Assembly (NCBI GenBank): GCA_026996985.1
Contig: JALWJR010000038.1
Coordinates: 1-16,601 of the forward strand
Length of the DNA: 16,601 nucleotides
Reading direction: 5' to 3'
DNA from: Candidatus Kaiserbacteria bacterium
Lineage (GTDB): Bacteria > Patescibacteriota > Minisyncoccia > Phycocordibacterales > UBA2100
Within the stretch, counting starts at the first letter, position 1. The number at the start of each line of letters is the position of its first letter. Made by a program: the position numbers and the translations under genes. The notes under the pieces are model-generated. The model made no database searches. It saw only the letters and a list, made by a program, of their open reading frames with translations, and was not told the DNA's origin. This document shows positions 6,084 to 13,510 of the stretch, piece by piece.

Positions 6084-6914
6084 ATGGAAGTTGTGATGAG
6101 CACTGCTATGGGTGTGGTCTTTTTGACTATCACCCTGGCGTTTGTGTGGGTGGCGAAACTGGCAAGTGATATGTTTGCCGAGTTCTCACCCGATGACGAA
6201 ATCAAAAATGGCAACCTCGCCGTAGCTCTTCGACGAGGCGGGTTTTATCTTGGTATTGCCGTAGGTATGTTCGGGGCGGTTTCCGGTCCGTCGCAGGGGT
6301 TTGTGGTGGATGTCGCAAATCTCATTGTTGACGGTCTGATTATCACCGTCTTGCTGTTTGTTGCTCGCGCGATCAATGACTTTATCGTGCTGGGCAATGT
6401 AAGCAATGCCAAAGCCATTCGCAACGGCAACATGGCGGTTGGGTTTGTGGAGTTCGGTGGCTACTTGGCCACCGGCATTGTTGCCATGGCTGCGTTTGCC
6501 GGAGAAGGATCTCTTCTTTCCGCGGTGATCTTTTTCGTTGCAGGTCAGGTTGTCTTTCTTGCTGTAGCTCACCTGTACGACATATTCGCCTCGGGAGAAA
6601 TTCTTGAAGAGATTGAGTTTGGTAACACCTCCGCCGGCTTGGTGGTAGGTGGGCTGATGGTTGCCACTTCTGTAGCGCTTTTTGGCGCTATTGCAGGGGA
6701 CGGTGGCAATCTGCTCCCCGATCTCTTCTCTTTTGCGGTGTATGCGACAGTAGCGGTAGTTGCTCTCATGGTTGTGTCGGTTGTGGCCGATCATCTGCTT
6801 TTGCCTTCGGTTAAGGCAGAAGCGGAGATTCAGGAGCGCAACGTGGCCGTCTCTGTTGTGTTGGTCGCTGTGAACATCGGCGTTGCGCTGATGATCAACG
6901 CGGCCATCGTGTAG
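6084..6914 (+). CDS. DUF350 membrane protein, four repeat units
   Basis: This 276-residue polytopic membrane protein has about eight helices. The DUF350 signature (an acidic helix, N-x-A-[VA]-[AG] and a Gly-rich membrane helix) occurs four times, near residues 39-61 (DDEIKNGNLAVAL), 111-133 (AIRNGNMAVG), 175-199 (EEIEFGNTSAG) and 247-271 (AEIQERNVAVS). The usual stand-alone protein of this family is about 130 residues with two signatures, so this is a doubled form. No activity is known; the family is a regular companion of PspA-, DUF4178- and polyamine-linked genes and may be a channel or sensor. AAGGAGG lies 5' of the ATG. After the stop, two hairpins separate it from the next gene, which may limit read-through. 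Confidence 0.8.
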   Translation: MEVVMSTAMGVVFLTITLAFVWVAKLASDMFAEFSPDDEIKNGNLAVALRRGGFYLGIAVGMFGAVSGPSQGFVVDVANLIVDGLIITVLLFVARAINDFIVLGNVSNAKAIRNGNMAVGFVEFGGYLATGIVAMAAFAGEGSLLSAVIFFVAGQVVFLAVAHLYDIFASGEILEEIEFGNTSAGLVVGGLMVATSVALFGAIAGDGGNLLPDLFSFAVYATVAVVALMVVSVVADHLLLPSVKAEAEIQERNVAVSVVLVAVNIGVALMINAAIV

Positions 6915-6928
6915 TTCTTTCGTACTCT

Positions 6929-6958
6929 GGAGAATGCTGTATGTCTACAGCATTCTCC
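6929..6958 (+). terminator. Intercistronic hairpin 1 (partial terminator or processing site)
   Basis: GGAGAATGCTGT and ACAGCATTCTCC form a perfect 12-bp stem around the 6-nt loop ATGTCT. It is followed by CTCTTGTTTT rather than a clean T run, so it could attenuate or protect a 3' end without fully stopping transcription. Confidence 0.6.
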
Positions 6959-6968
6959 CTCTTGTTTT

Positions 6969-6990
6969 GCTCGTTTCTTTTGAAGCGAGC
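6969..6990 (+). other. Intercistronic hairpin 2
   Basis: GCTCGTTTC and GAAGCGAGC form a 9-bp stem (one G-T pair) around loop TTTT. It ends about 20 nt before the ribosome site of the next gene. Together with hairpin 1 it fills the 110-nt gap. Confidence 0.55.
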
Positions 6991-7024
6991 AGATAGGAGA
7001 GTTCTTTGAAAAGGAGGAATCACA

Positions 7025-8719
7025 ATGGGTCATGCGCAGGTGATGAGTATAGAACCGACCAGCTTTGCAAAACTCAGGCTAATGACTTTTTTGTTTGGGT
7101 TTTGTATGTTTGCAACCGGAGCAAGCGGACTGGTAAACGAATACGTACTTGCAACTATGTCCTCCTATATCTTGGGAGGAACGGTTGAGCAGTTTTCGTT
7201 TATCATAGCGCTCATGATGCTGATGATGGGAGTCTCCGGTTGGGTGCAAAAGAAAGTTCCGGACAGGTTACTTCTTGAAGCGTTTATGGGAATTGAGATT
7301 TCCATGGCGCTTCTTGGTGGCTTTGCGCCTTTGGCTATTTACGCAGCTTTCGGGTACATGAGTGAGCACTTTTTGTTGGTGCTCTATGGACTTGTGACGG
7401 TAATCGGTTTTCTCATCGGTTTTGAGATACCGATTGTCATGAGAATCATCAACAAGCATGGCGCCTCCATCAAACGCAATCTTGCGGTGGTCTATGCCAT
7501 GGATTATGTGGGAGCGTTTGTGGGGGCTGTCATTTGGGTGAAGTTTCTGCTCAAAAACTTCCCCCTTACCGAAATCAGTTTTATCGTTGCCGGGTTCAAC
7601 TTTGCTGTTGCAGCGGTGACCGTCGCTTTCTTCGCGTATCGGGGAGTTGTGAAAAGCTGGAAAATTCCGGCGGTGGTTATACTTGCGGTTGCTGTTGCGC
7701 TTGTCTATGGGTATATACACAACCGTGAGTGGAACATCAAAATGGAGCAACGTTTTTATGATGACCCGATTGTTGCAAGCAAAACCACCAAATACCAACA
7801 TTTGGTGGTAACCGAAAACAAAGAAACCGGGGATGTGCGTCTGTACATCAACGGTAACACCCAATTCTCATCAATTGATGAGAAGCGGTATCATGAACTT
7901 CTTGTGCACCCCATTATGGCTCTGAATCCATACGCCTCTCGTGTTCTTATTTTGGGAGGAGGAGACGGGCTTGCGCTGCGTGAGGTGCTCAAATACAGGC
8001 GCGTCAGATCAGTGACGTTGGTTGACCTTGACCCTGAGATGGTCAAGATGGCAAAAACCAATCCATACCTTCGCAAAATCAATAAAGGAGCTTTTGAGGA
8101 TGCGAGGGTTGTGACAGTTTCTTCATCGGGTGTCTTCGAAGGTGGCTTTAAAAGCATTCACATAGGGAACCCGAAGAGGCAAAAACTGCATATCGCTGAT
8201 GTGAATGTTATTCATGTGGATGCCGATAAATTTGTCGGTAGTCTGCATGACAATAAATGGGGTGTGGTTATCATAGATTTTCCGGACCCGTCTTCCGTTG
8301 AGCTTGCAAAACTCTACTCGCGAGAGTTTTATCGCAAGCTTAAGCGCCTCATGACACCTAATGGAATATTGGTGGTGCAGTCCACTTCTCCTTTTTTTGC
8401 CAAAGAAGTGTTTCTTGCCATAGGTAGAACCCTTGAGTCTGCCGGTTTTGAAACACTCCCATTTCACCAGAATGTTCCTTCTTTTGGTGAATGGGGTTTT
8501 TACTTGGCATGGAAAAAGGGAGGTTCAGCCGATGTCAAAAGACGAGTCCAGGCACTCAGTGCGTTTGAAGTGGAGACGGGGTATGTAACTCCGGATCTGT
8601 TTCGGGCTGCACTGGTGTTTGGAAAAGGCGAGCTTGTCTCCGAGGTTCGCTGTGTAAACACACTTATGCAACCGTGCATCTTGGATTTGTATTTGAGACG
8701 CAGTTGGTTGCTTGACTAA
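7025..8719 (+). CDS. Membrane-bound spermidine synthase-like protein
   Basis: The 564-residue protein has an N-terminal half with about seven membrane helices (20-230) and a C-terminal aminopropyltransferase-like Rossmann domain (about 245-510). Seen motifs are KYQHLVVT (256-263), LYINGNTQFSSIDEKRYHE (273-291), LILGGGDGLALRE (308-320; nucleotide loop), VTLVDLDPEMVKMAK (330-344), VIHVDADKF (395-403) and DFPDPSSVELAKLYSREFY (418-436), the gate region of SpeE. The Asp residues of LVDLD, HVDAD and DFPDP are kept, so the fold should bind decarboxylated AdoMet or AdoMet. About 30 extra residues interrupt the domain between ARVVTV and VNVIHVD (366-392). The acceptor is unknown and may be membrane-associated rather than free putrescine. 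AAAAGGAGGAA precedes the ATG. Confidence 0.85.
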   Translation: MGHAQVMSIEPTSFAKLRLMTFLFGFCMFATGASGLVNEYVLATMSSYILGGTVEQFSFIIALMMLMMGVSGWVQKKVPDRLLLEAFMGIEISMALLGGFAPLAIYAAFGYMSEHFLLVLYGLVTVIGFLIGFEIPIVMRIINKHGASIKRNLAVVYAMDYVGAFVGAVIWVKFLLKNFPLTEISFIVAGFNFAVAAVTVAFFAYRGVVKSWKIPAVVILAVAVALVYGYIHNREWNIKMEQRFYDDPIVASKTTKYQHLVVTENKETGDVRLYINGNTQFSSIDEKRYHELLVHPIMALNPYASRVLILGGGDGLALREVLKYRRVRSVTLVDLDPEMVKMAKTNPYLRKINKGAFEDARVVTVSSSGVFEGGFKSIHIGNPKRQKLHIADVNVIHVDADKFVGSLHDNKWGVVIIDFPDPSSVELAKLYSREFYRKLKRLMTPNGILVVQSTSPFFAKEVFLAIGRTLESAGFETLPFHQNVPSFGEWGFYLAWKKGGSADVKRRVQALSAFEVETGYVTPDLFRAALVFGKGELVSEVRCVNTLMQPCILDLYLRRSWLLD

Positions 8720-8726
8720 CACGACC

Positions 8727-8756
8727 CTCCCACCGGTCTATGAAGACCGGTGGGAG
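8727..8756 (+). other. Intercistronic hairpin 3
   Basis: CTCCCACCGGTCT and AGACCGGTGGGAG form a perfect, GC-rich 13-bp stem with loop ATGA. No T run follows, so it is not a standard terminator. It lies 8 nt upstream of the channel gene's ribosome site and may stabilise or separate transcripts. Confidence 0.65.
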
Positions 8757-8776
8757 CCCAAAGAAGGAGAGGTATT

Positions 8777-9808
8777 ATGCATTTCTTGCTTCGCGCTAAG
8801 CTGATACGGAGGCTTGTAGCGCTACTGGACAGAATGACATGGCGCTTGCTTGCAGTGATGCTTCTTGCGCATTTTTTTCTGTCCTGGGCGCTTATGGCGT
8901 ATGCGGAATCGCCAACTTCCGAGCTTATCAAGCCGGAGGTGTACTGGTGGTTCTACATCGTCACTGGAACAACAGTAGGATACGGAGACTTTTCTCCGAC
9001 CACCTTCGGTGGCAGGGCTGTTGCGGCTTTTGTTATGATATTCGGCATCGCTTTTTTTAGTGCCATTATCGGTAAAGTTGCAACTGTTGCCAGTGACTAT
9101 GCAGACAAAAGAAGGAGAGGGTTAATGTCGGTAATGCTTGAGAACCATGTAGTCGTTGTAGGTGACGGCACAAAACGTACAATTTCATTACTGGACAACC
9201 TGCTTGCCGATTCTCGTGTGAAAGGCAGAGTTGTTCTTGTCTCAACTTTACCTGAAAATCCATTCCCGGGCAGGTTAGCCGGATTTGTAAAAGGGGAGAT
9301 TGACTCTCCCGAAGTCAGAGACAGAGCATCAATCGGCGAGGCGACGACCATAATTGTACTTGCCGAGACAGATGTGAATGTTGTCGGTAGTGTTATCTCT
9401 ATTCTCAACCATGTGAGAGAGGATGCGGAGATAGTCGCGTTTTTTCAAAGCGAAGATGCTGCCGAGAATCTCAACAAACAAACCGGTGACAATGTCAGAG
9501 TGGTGGTTAGCACCGACATGGCTTGTGTTGTTCAGGAAGCTTTGGACCCCGGTGCAGCTGATTTTGTCGGCCGTCTTCTTGATAACAGAGAAGATGCAAC
9601 TTACTTACGTTTGTCTGTACCCAAGAAAGTACAGATGACCTACGCTGAGGTGGACAGGTTTCTGCTTTCGCAAGGAGTGAATGTTATCAGTATTTATTCT
9701 CCGGATGGGATGGTTGAAATGATTCCCAATCCGGAGGAGGAGGTTGGTGGTCGTACTCTTGCAGTTATCGCGCACAGTCGCGATCAACTCAACAATATAA
9801 AATGGTAG
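8777..9808 (+). CDS. Two-TM potassium channel with RCK domain
   Basis: The start is the ATG at 8777 behind AAGGAGAGG; an in-frame GTG at 8750 lies inside hairpin 3 and is unlikely. The product has 343 residues. Helix 1 spans about 23-42. The pore loop has the selectivity filter TTVGYGD (65-71) and helix 2 is at about 80-105, as in KcsA- and MthK-like channels. A basic linker leads to an RCK/TrkA-N domain (about 123-250) beginning with HVVVVGDG and carrying a degenerate Gly-rich loop, then a C-terminal region (260-343) with a second small ligand-binding lobe. Four subunits would form a K+-selective pore in the inner membrane gated by a nucleotide or ion bound to the RCK ring. Being last in the stress unit suggests K+ efflux as an output. 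Confidence 0.9.
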   Translation: MHFLLRAKLIRRLVALLDRMTWRLLAVMLLAHFFLSWALMAYAESPTSELIKPEVYWWFYIVTGTTVGYGDFSPTTFGGRAVAAFVMIFGIAFFSAIIGKVATVASDYADKRRRGLMSVMLENHVVVVGDGTKRTISLLDNLLADSRVKGRVVLVSTLPENPFPGRLAGFVKGEIDSPEVRDRASIGEATTIIVLAETDVNVVGSVISILNHVREDAEIVAFFQSEDAAENLNKQTGDNVRVVVSTDMACVVQEALDPGAADFVGRLLDNREDATYLRLSVPKKVQMTYAEVDRFLLSQGVNVISIYSPDGMVEMIPNPEEEVGGRTLAVIAHSRDQLNNIKW

Positions 9809-9817
9809 CTCTTTCAG

Positions 9818-9851
9818 CTCCGGCATACAAATTTGTGTGCCGGAGTTTTTT
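9818..9851 (+). terminator. Rho-independent terminator of the operon
   Basis: CTCCGGCATACAAA and TTTGTGTGCCGGAG form a 14-bp stem with one G-T pair and a minimal loop, followed directly by TTTTTT. It lies 10 nt after the channel stop and separates the operon from the convergent gene. Confidence 0.9.
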
Positions 9852-9865
9852 GTAGATCTGCAAAT

Positions 9866-11215
9866 TTAATCTTTCACCACCAACTCAATCACGGAATTTA
9901 CCGGTCTTCCACGTTTTGTCCATAAAAATCTGGTTTCATCTTTCGCAACTTGAGCGGTTTTGTCTGCAACATGCAACCTTAGATATTGTTTATTTCCAAA
10001 AGCGTCTATTTGTCCGTTTTGTTCACGAAAAGTTATGCGTGATGATTGTCCGCCATCTAAAAATACGGCCCAATCTGAGTTTTCGGGAATGTTTTCGGCA
10101 ACTTCTTTTGGTGTAGCCCCGAGCATAAACCTGGAGCGTGGCACTCCGTCAAAAACCGTAAAATGTATAAAATCGTTTTGTTTATAAATTACGGAACGGG
10201 CATAGCGTTTGCCTTTTTCAAACGGAGGGAAAGTTCCCAATGAAGGGTCGTGATTTATCGGGTGGTCATCATTTTCAATAAAGTGGTGGACCAAAGGGCC
10301 GGTTGAGACCGCAGAGACAACACCGTTTAGCGCAATTCCATCAAGATCAATCGGGTTTACGGAATCACCAATATTTAGTGATTTTGCAATCTCATTTGGA
10401 ACCTGCAAAATAAACAATCCTTCAAAAAAATCAATTCCGCCACCTTCTTTAATTTTTGAAATAACAAGATTTTTGTTTAATTCATCAATATCAACTACCA
10501 AATCGGTTTTGTTGGGGTTTGCTGGAGTAGAGTTTTTCTGTTCGTTCAACATACGAAGGCTTGTTTTATCATTTCTGTCTTGGTATTCAATTGTGCAACA
10601 TGCGCTGTTGAACAGATACACTTGGCTATTTTGCGCAACCTCTCTTCCGTGAGCAACACCTTCGCCACCGATCCAGTTTATAATCGTATTACTTATTTTA
10701 ATGGAGCCGACCGCTTTTGCGTCTTTGCATTTTATCTCGCCACTTTCATCAACATAAAGCATTGGTCTGTCGGCAGATGGCAGACCAAAAACAAGACCGT
10801 CTCTTATATTTGCATGATAGATTATCTCTTTCGGATACCTTTTTAGGTCGCCGTCGTGCAAACAAAAAAACGGTCCGTTTATAGCGGCAACAACAGAATC
10901 ATCATTTACCAAATATCTGTGCATAAAAAGAGGGGAGTTGCGAGTGATTATACGAGAGTCATATTTTTCGCTTTCTGCCGGGAAAGAAAGTGTATATTTG
11001 TTGGTAAAGTGTCCGTCTCCAAACTCTATTGTCTCTCCTTTTATTTTAACTTCAGGATAAATCTGCTTTTCAAAAGTATTAATTTTTTGAGCAAATGTTT
11101 CTGGGTTGGTGATTAAATCTTTTACTTTTTCATACGGGACATAATCTTGCTCGGAGACGAGCCCTTCTTTTTCTGCCATTTTTCTGTTTATGTGTTTGAG
11201 TATTTCGCGAATCAT
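9866..11215 (-). CDS. Phosphodiester glycosidase (NAGPA) fold protein
   Basis: The 449-residue protein has three blocks of the NAGPA family in order: VVAAINGPFF (108-117; normally an iNGGfF strand), VPRSRFMLGATP (358-369) and AVFLDGGQSSRI (383-394), the DGGxSS motif. Family enzymes hydrolyse phosphodiester-linked sugars (human uncovering enzyme) or act in bacterial exopolysaccharide and spore processes. An extra 55-residue N-terminal helix region precedes it, and an unrecognised 240-residue segment is inserted between the first and second block. There is no signal peptide, which is odd for a fold often found outside the cell. No ribosome site is seen; TATAAT ends 6 nt before the ATG, so the mRNA is probably leaderless. 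The substrate is unknown. Confidence 0.7.
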   Translation of the reverse strand: MIREILKHINRKMAEKEGLVSEQDYVPYEKVKDLITNPETFAQKINTFEKQIYPEVKIKGETIEFGDGHFTNKYTLSFPAESEKYDSRIITRNSPLFMHRYLVNDDSVVAAINGPFFCLHDGDLKRYPKEIIYHANIRDGLVFGLPSADRPMLYVDESGEIKCKDAKAVGSIKISNTIINWIGGEGVAHGREVAQNSQVYLFNSACCTIEYQDRNDKTSLRMLNEQKNSTPANPNKTDLVVDIDELNKNLVISKIKEGGGIDFFEGLFILQVPNEIAKSLNIGDSVNPIDLDGIALNGVVSAVSTGPLVHHFIENDDHPINHDPSLGTFPPFEKGKRYARSVIYKQNDFIHFTVFDGVPRSRFMLGATPKEVAENIPENSDWAVFLDGGQSSRITFREQNGQIDAFGNKQYLRLHVADKTAQVAKDETRFLWTKRGRPVNSVIELVVKD

Positions 11216-11221
11216 ATAAAG

Positions 11222-11250
11222 ATTATATTACAAACTATTTTAAAAAAGAA
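11222..11250 (-). promoter_or_regulatory. Promoter of the NAGPA-fold gene (leaderless)
   Basis: The minus strand has TATAAT at 11227-11222, six bases before the ATG, so transcription would start at or next to the A of the start codon. The -35 (TTCTTT, about 11250-11245) is weak and sits in the T run of the upstream terminator. Confidence 0.5.
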
Positions 11251-11267
11251 ACCCCGCAAAAGCGGGG
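11242..11267 (-). terminator. Terminator of the asparaginase gene
   Basis: On the minus strand CCCCGC-TTTT-GCGGGG is followed by TTTCTTTTTT. It lies 14 nt past the stop at 11282. Confidence 0.9.
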
Positions 11268-11281
11268 AATAGTGATACATA

Positions 11282-12181
11282 TTAGAAAACTTTTATATTT
11301 TTTTCATCGGCTTGAGCATATAAAAGCCCCGGGGTGTTGTATGCATGCGCGATGTTACCAAATCTGTCTATCATAATAAGTCCACCCAGACCTTTTACAG
11401 ATTTTTGCAAAAATTCTATCGCTTTTTCAGCCGCTTCTTTTGCATTCAATTCTTTTGTAAATTCTGCGGCCACTCTTGCCATTGTGGCTCTTATAAATTG
11501 TTCTCCGTAGCCGGTGCATGAGACTGCGGCCAGAGAGTTGTTGGCGTAGGTTCCGGCTCCTATAATTGATGAGTCGCCAACTCTTCCGAAGCGTTTATTT
11601 ACTATTCCACCGGTTGAGGTTGCACTCGCAAGATTGCCCCGACTGTCTATTGCAACCGCTCCAACCGTTCCAAGTTTTTTCTCATCATTTTTCTTGTTTT
11701 TTAAATCCGAATGATCAAGAACAACTTTACCGGCCTCGCGCGCCTCCTTTAGCTGTTTTAAGCGAGAGTCGGTTATAAAATATTCATCAGGCATAAATTC
11801 CAAATTGTGTAATTTCGCAAACTCTTCCGCCCCTTTTCCGATTAAAAAAACAAACTCGCTTTTCTCCATAACCGTTTGGGCCAACTTCACGGGATTTTTC
11901 ACTCCGGATACACCTGCTACGGCTCCCGCTTGCAAGTTTTCTCCATCCATAATTGAGGCATCGCATTCAACTCGCTCATCTGCGGTTAAAACCGAACCCC
12001 TTCCCGCGTTAAAAAGCGGATCATCTTCCAAAAGGGAGACACAATGTGCAACCACTTCAGTGGCCGATTTTCCTTTCTGCAGCAGTTCTTGCCCTTCTGT
12101 GACGATTTTTTGCAAAGACGGTTTATATTCATCCGGAGATTTTATTGCGCCCGCACCACCATGTATTATCAGCTTAAACAT
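11282..12181 (-). CDS. iaaA: Plant-type L-asparaginase / isoaspartyl peptidase
   Basis: This N-terminal nucleophile hydrolase is made as an inactive precursor that cleaves itself before the catalytic Thr. The motif KLGTVGAVAID places that Thr at residue 172 (Gly171-Thr172). Other conserved blocks are HGGAGA (7-12), DDPLFNAGRGSVL (53-65), ECDASIMDG (72-80), TSTGG (188-192), GRVGDSSIIGAG (199-210) and CTGYGE (222-227). The alpha part would be about 171 residues and the beta part 128, a normal size. The enzyme hydrolyses isoaspartyl dipeptides and asparagine in the cytoplasm, clearing damaged peptides. No ribosome site is seen; TATTAT lies six bases before the ATG. It is bracketed by terminators on both sides, so it is probably transcribed alone. 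Confidence 0.93.
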   Translation of the reverse strand: MFKLIIHGGAGAIKSPDEYKPSLQKIVTEGQELLQKGKSATEVVAHCVSLLEDDPLFNAGRGSVLTADERVECDASIMDGENLQAGAVAGVSGVKNPVKLAQTVMEKSEFVFLIGKGAEEFAKLHNLEFMPDEYFITDSRLKQLKEAREAGKVVLDHSDLKNKKNDEKKLGTVGAVAIDSRGNLASATSTGGIVNKRFGRVGDSSIIGAGTYANNSLAAVSCTGYGEQFIRATMARVAAEFTKELNAKEAAEKAIEFLQKSVKGLGGLIMIDRFGNIAHAYNTPGLLYAQADEKNIKVF

Positions 12182-12187
12182 AAATTC

Positions 12188-12193
12188 ATAATA
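12188..12193 (-). promoter_or_regulatory. -10 element of iaaA (leaderless)
   Basis: The minus strand reads TATTAT, then GAATTT, then ATG. The 6-nt gap is the same as for the NAGPA-fold and aminotransferase genes. No convincing -35 is seen; the terminator of the upstream gene occupies that region. Confidence 0.45.
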
Positions 12194-12195
12194 AC

Positions 12196-12224
12196 AAAAA
12201 AAGCGCGCCGTGGAAACGGCGCGC
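12196..12224 (-). terminator. Terminator of the ATP-grasp gene
   Basis: The minus strand folds as GCGCGCCGT-TTCC-ACGGCGCGC followed by seven T. It lies 7 nt past the stop at 12231. Confidence 0.93.
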
Positions 12225-12230
12225 CCGGTA

Positions 12231-13403
12231 TTAAAGAACAGACACAGCTTTAGATAGCTCTTGTCTGAGAGCTCGTTGCTCTTCTGTGGAGCCGATTAGC
12301 ATAACCCCGGCTTTGCCGGATGAAATCGGTCCCCAGTTGAAAATTACAATACCGACTTTATTTTGAGGGTTGTATTCCAGCCCTCTTTTCCTCAGCTGTT
12401 TTATCAAATCTTTTGCCGAGGTGCCGGCACTAAAGTTTACATAAGTTGTGCTCCAGTTTGGAACATTGAGTTTTTTCAGGTCGGCTATCCTTGTCGGATA
12501 GCTTGCCCCATTCCAGCGCGGATTGCACTCCACAAAGTAAAACTCAATGGTTCCTTCACCGAGGCCGAAAGAGTTAGGAACTGCAGCGACATCAAGCCCG
12601 AAAATGCCACGTAACCCTTTGCGGGCCATCATTTTGGCAAGAGGGGCAAAAATAGTCGCCCCTGTCCAAAAAGGGGATTTCTCATCAATGGTTGAGTTGC
12701 CAAAGTGAGCATGTCCTTTCATTATTTGCTCTGTTAACTCAACGAACTCGGCGGTATCATCTCTACCGTAGAATTGCAAATTCAAAAAAGTTGTATCTTC
12801 AGGCAGAGACTCCTGCACCTGAAACTTAGCTTGAGGGCCAAACAAGTCTCTTATATTTGCTATGGCCCTTTTAAATTTTTCCTGTGTTTCGCATCGCTCA
12901 ACTCCCACACCCGAGTCTGATTTATCGGGTTTTACAACCACCGGAAGCGGAAGACAGCTTGAAGATTGTCCACAGTTTTTGCCACATAATCCGCAGTCGC
13001 TAAACAAGGTCTCAGGCGTAAGAGCTTCATGCTCCCTGGCCCATTTTATAGAGTTGTTTTTTGATTCAAAAAACTCAACCGCTCTAAGACGTGTTTCGTC
13101 TTGTGTATACGGCAAAAGCTCTCTCGTGTGCAGGAACACGGAAATTTCATAAGAGTTGACAAAATCGGAGAGCACATCCGGAGTACTGCTCCAGATAACT
13201 TCGCCACAATGAGTGAGACCGCATCTATCGTAATGTTCAAGAATAGCCGAGAGATCAGTTTGTAAAGACGGGTCAAGAATTACAACATCATCTGTGTTAC
13301 CCAACGCAAGCGCTCTGCTTTCATACCCCAGCACCCCTTCGATGGAGCCGAGTTTGTGATCTTTTGTGATGTGTTTTAGAGAGTGGTAGTAGACAGTGTT
13401 CAT
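12231..13403 (-). CDS. ATP-grasp ligase with four-cysteine insert
   Basis: ATP-grasp enzymes activate a carboxylate as acyl phosphate and couple it to an amine or thiol. The 390-residue protein has the ATP lysine and Gly loop VVVKPDKSDSGVGVE (155-169), a second nucleotide strand FQVQESLPED and metal-binding FYFVECNPRWNG (288-299; Glu292, Asn294). Asp271 in GIFGLDVAAV is a further likely metal contact. Just before the Lys158 loop sits CGLCGKNC-x5-C (Cys137, 140, 144, 150), a possible Zn or Fe-S site not typical of the family; Cys61 and Cys66 form another pair. GGGAG lies 7-8 nt before the ATG. It diverges from a glutamine amidotransferase gene 107 bp away, so the two may supply ligase and ammonia source. 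The substrate is unknown. Confidence 0.75.
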   Translation of the reverse strand: MNTVYYHSLKHITKDHKLGSIEGVLGYESRALALGNTDDVVILDPSLQTDLSAILEHYDRCGLTHCGEVIWSSTPDVLSDFVNSYEISVFLHTRELLPYTQDETRLRAVEFFESKNNSIKWAREHEALTPETLFSDCGLCGKNCGQSSSCLPLPVVVKPDKSDSGVGVERCETQEKFKRAIANIRDLFGPQAKFQVQESLPEDTTFLNLQFYGRDDTAEFVELTEQIMKGHAHFGNSTIDEKSPFWTGATIFAPLAKMMARKGLRGIFGLDVAAVPNSFGLGEGTIEFYFVECNPRWNGASYPTRIADLKKLNVPNWSTTYVNFSAGTSAKDLIKQLRKRGLEYNPQNKVGIVIFNWGPISSGKAGVMLIGSTEEQRALRQELSKAVSVL

Positions 13404-13510
13404 GGCATTTCTCCCGTTTTTGGATTTTCAAGCAACAGCCAATCTTATGCTAGTTATTTTTTGTAATGATGCAATCTTTTCAAATTGAGAAAATATGTTA
13501 AAAAAAGTAC
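13404..13510. promoter_or_regulatory. Divergent promoter region, ATP-grasp / amidotransferase
   Basis: Both genes start from this AT-rich 107-bp gap. On the plus strand TATGTT (13494-13499) lies 11 nt before the ATG at 13511 and no ribosome site is present, suggesting a very short leader. On the minus strand the ATP-grasp gene has GGGAG before its ATG, but no clear promoter hexamers stand out. Confidence 0.35.

Noticed and set aside
7268..7864. 198-codon minus-strand frame opposite the spermidine-synthase-like gene
   Set aside because: Its translation is rich in His, Asn and Lys with no recognisable motif, as expected for the complement of membrane-helix codons.
8750..8776. GTG start for the K+ channel
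   Set aside because: It lies inside the 13-bp hairpin stem, whereas the ATG at 8777 has a strong ribosome site.
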